Shown one piece after another: positions 63,251 to 64,000 of a stretch of 64,000 nt of DNA. Both the position numbers and the translations under genes were made by a program. The notes under the pieces are model-generated. The model made no database searches. It saw nothing but the letters and a program-made list of their open reading frames with translations, and was not told the origin of the DNA. Source of the DNA: Dasyornis broadbenti (lineage: Eukaryota; Chordata; Aves; Passeriformes; Dasyornithidae). Position 1 is the first letter of the stretch. The number at the start of each line of letters is the position of its first letter. The stretch covers positions 1-64,000 of the forward strand of contig VZRN01003380.1 in NCBI GenBank assembly GCA_013397935.1, given 5' to 3'.

Positions 63251-64000
63251 TAACGTTCCACCGCACAAAGGTGAGAAAGAGGCAGGGACTGTTAAAATCT
63301 GCCTTAGGATATTAATTTTTTTTCCCTGTGATTTATTATGAAGCTTGGTATTATAATTAAGAACAAGCAGGCAGCAAATCATGGCTGTGGTTTGTTCTGT
63401 AGATATTTTTTTTTTCCAAATAAATAAAAAATGTAACTTGCATTGCAACTGTCACAAATTATACTACTTTTATGCAAGATGACGATTGCCTATTGAAAAC
63501 ATGGTAAGACATTGTTTTCAATCATTTTTCTCAGTTCATAAATATAAGGATATTGTTCTTATCACATGAATATATGGTTATTGTTTCCTTCTGAGATGAT
63601 ATGTCAGATCATGGTTTTATTGTTCGCAAGGTACTCATTTTTCTTCTCTGTTTTAGTAGTTTTTGATTTGGATTTTAATTTTGAAAGGAAACCCACTGAG
63701 AAATATGAATATATGAAGGAAATATTTCTAATTTATCATTTTGGACTAGTATTTAATTTCATATTGATTTTATTCATCTGATGCTTAGCTTTATTCTGTT
63801 CTTTTCTTTCTTTGAATGAAAGAATTGTATATAAGGGTATAGCTCATTTATTTTCTTCAACATGTGTCCTGCGTTGCTCAAGTCACCATCTTTTTCTGAA
63901 GATGCAGACAAATACAATTCATGGGAGGGTGCTCTCATCAACAGAGATTGCTTTATTTCAGACGAACTTGTGACTTCATGTTTGATTAAGCAGCATGTAG
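63251..64000. other. Unique AT-rich DNA
   Basis: No gene recognised to the right edge; the largest open frame (63566-63781, plus) is a hydrophobic, AT-driven run without a motif. Confidence 0.45.

Overview
This window looks like AT-rich, gene-poor nuclear DNA from a bird, either a deep intergenic region or the inside of a very large intron. The main evidence is the repeat content. At least ten degraded CR1 LINE 3'-end fragments occur on both strands, several ending in the ATTCTRTG-type tail that is the hallmark of avian and reptilian CR1. There are also seven or eight copies of TG...CA long terminal repeats of the kind common in neoavian, and particularly songbird, genomes. No bacterial-style gene organisation, rRNA, tRNA, CRISPR array or intact multi-exon gene was recognised. 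Open frames are short (mostly 60-130 codons), many lack an ATG, and they carry no protein family I recognise apart from a decayed CR1 reverse-transcriptase remnant at about 37.8-38.3 kb.

Layout. 0-7.3 kb: unique AT-rich DNA with small low-complexity tracts. 7.29-7.87 kb: a minus-strand solo-LTR-like element. 7.9-26.9 kb: mostly unique sequence with a 31-bp tandem duplication (9.16 kb), CR1 fragments (10.7, 16.4 and 21.4 kb), a G/T-rich tract (14.8 kb), one weak exon-like open segment (15.3 kb, minus strand), a purine-rich stretch (19.3-19.9 kb) and two strong inverted repeats (21.05 and 21.35 kb). 26.98-27.76 kb: a solo LTR bounded by a perfect 5-bp duplication. 30.05-31.41 kb: an AAAAT microsatellite, a poly-T run, a 662-bp assembly gap and the 3' part of a plus-strand LTR. 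31.5-38.3 kb: CR1 fragments and a decayed LTR of the same family as the 27-kb copy.

41.97-42.99 kb: two LTRs head to head, 76 bp apart, each with recognisable target-site duplications. 43.1-53.2 kb: further antisense CR1 fragments, a composite trinucleotide microsatellite next to a homopurine tract (47.1-47.4 kb), and a GC-richer unclassified patch (49.6 kb). 54.25-54.72 kb: a plus-strand LTR fragment. 60.7-61.96 kb: a CpG-richer, TATA-containing, LTR-like segment of unrecognised family, with the longest open frame of the window running antisense through it. 63.07-63.25 kb: a last CR1 3' end.

No set of genes here works together. The functional content that can be supported is transposon-derived: relic promoters and polyadenylation signals of LTRs, and dead-on-arrival LINE fragments. 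I found no convincing undescribed biological system. The best leads are the palindrome at 21351-21394, the head-to-head LTR pair, the exon-like segment at 15.3 kb and the LTR-like island at 61 kb. Family and host assignments are from memory of repeat consensus sequences and were not checked by any search.
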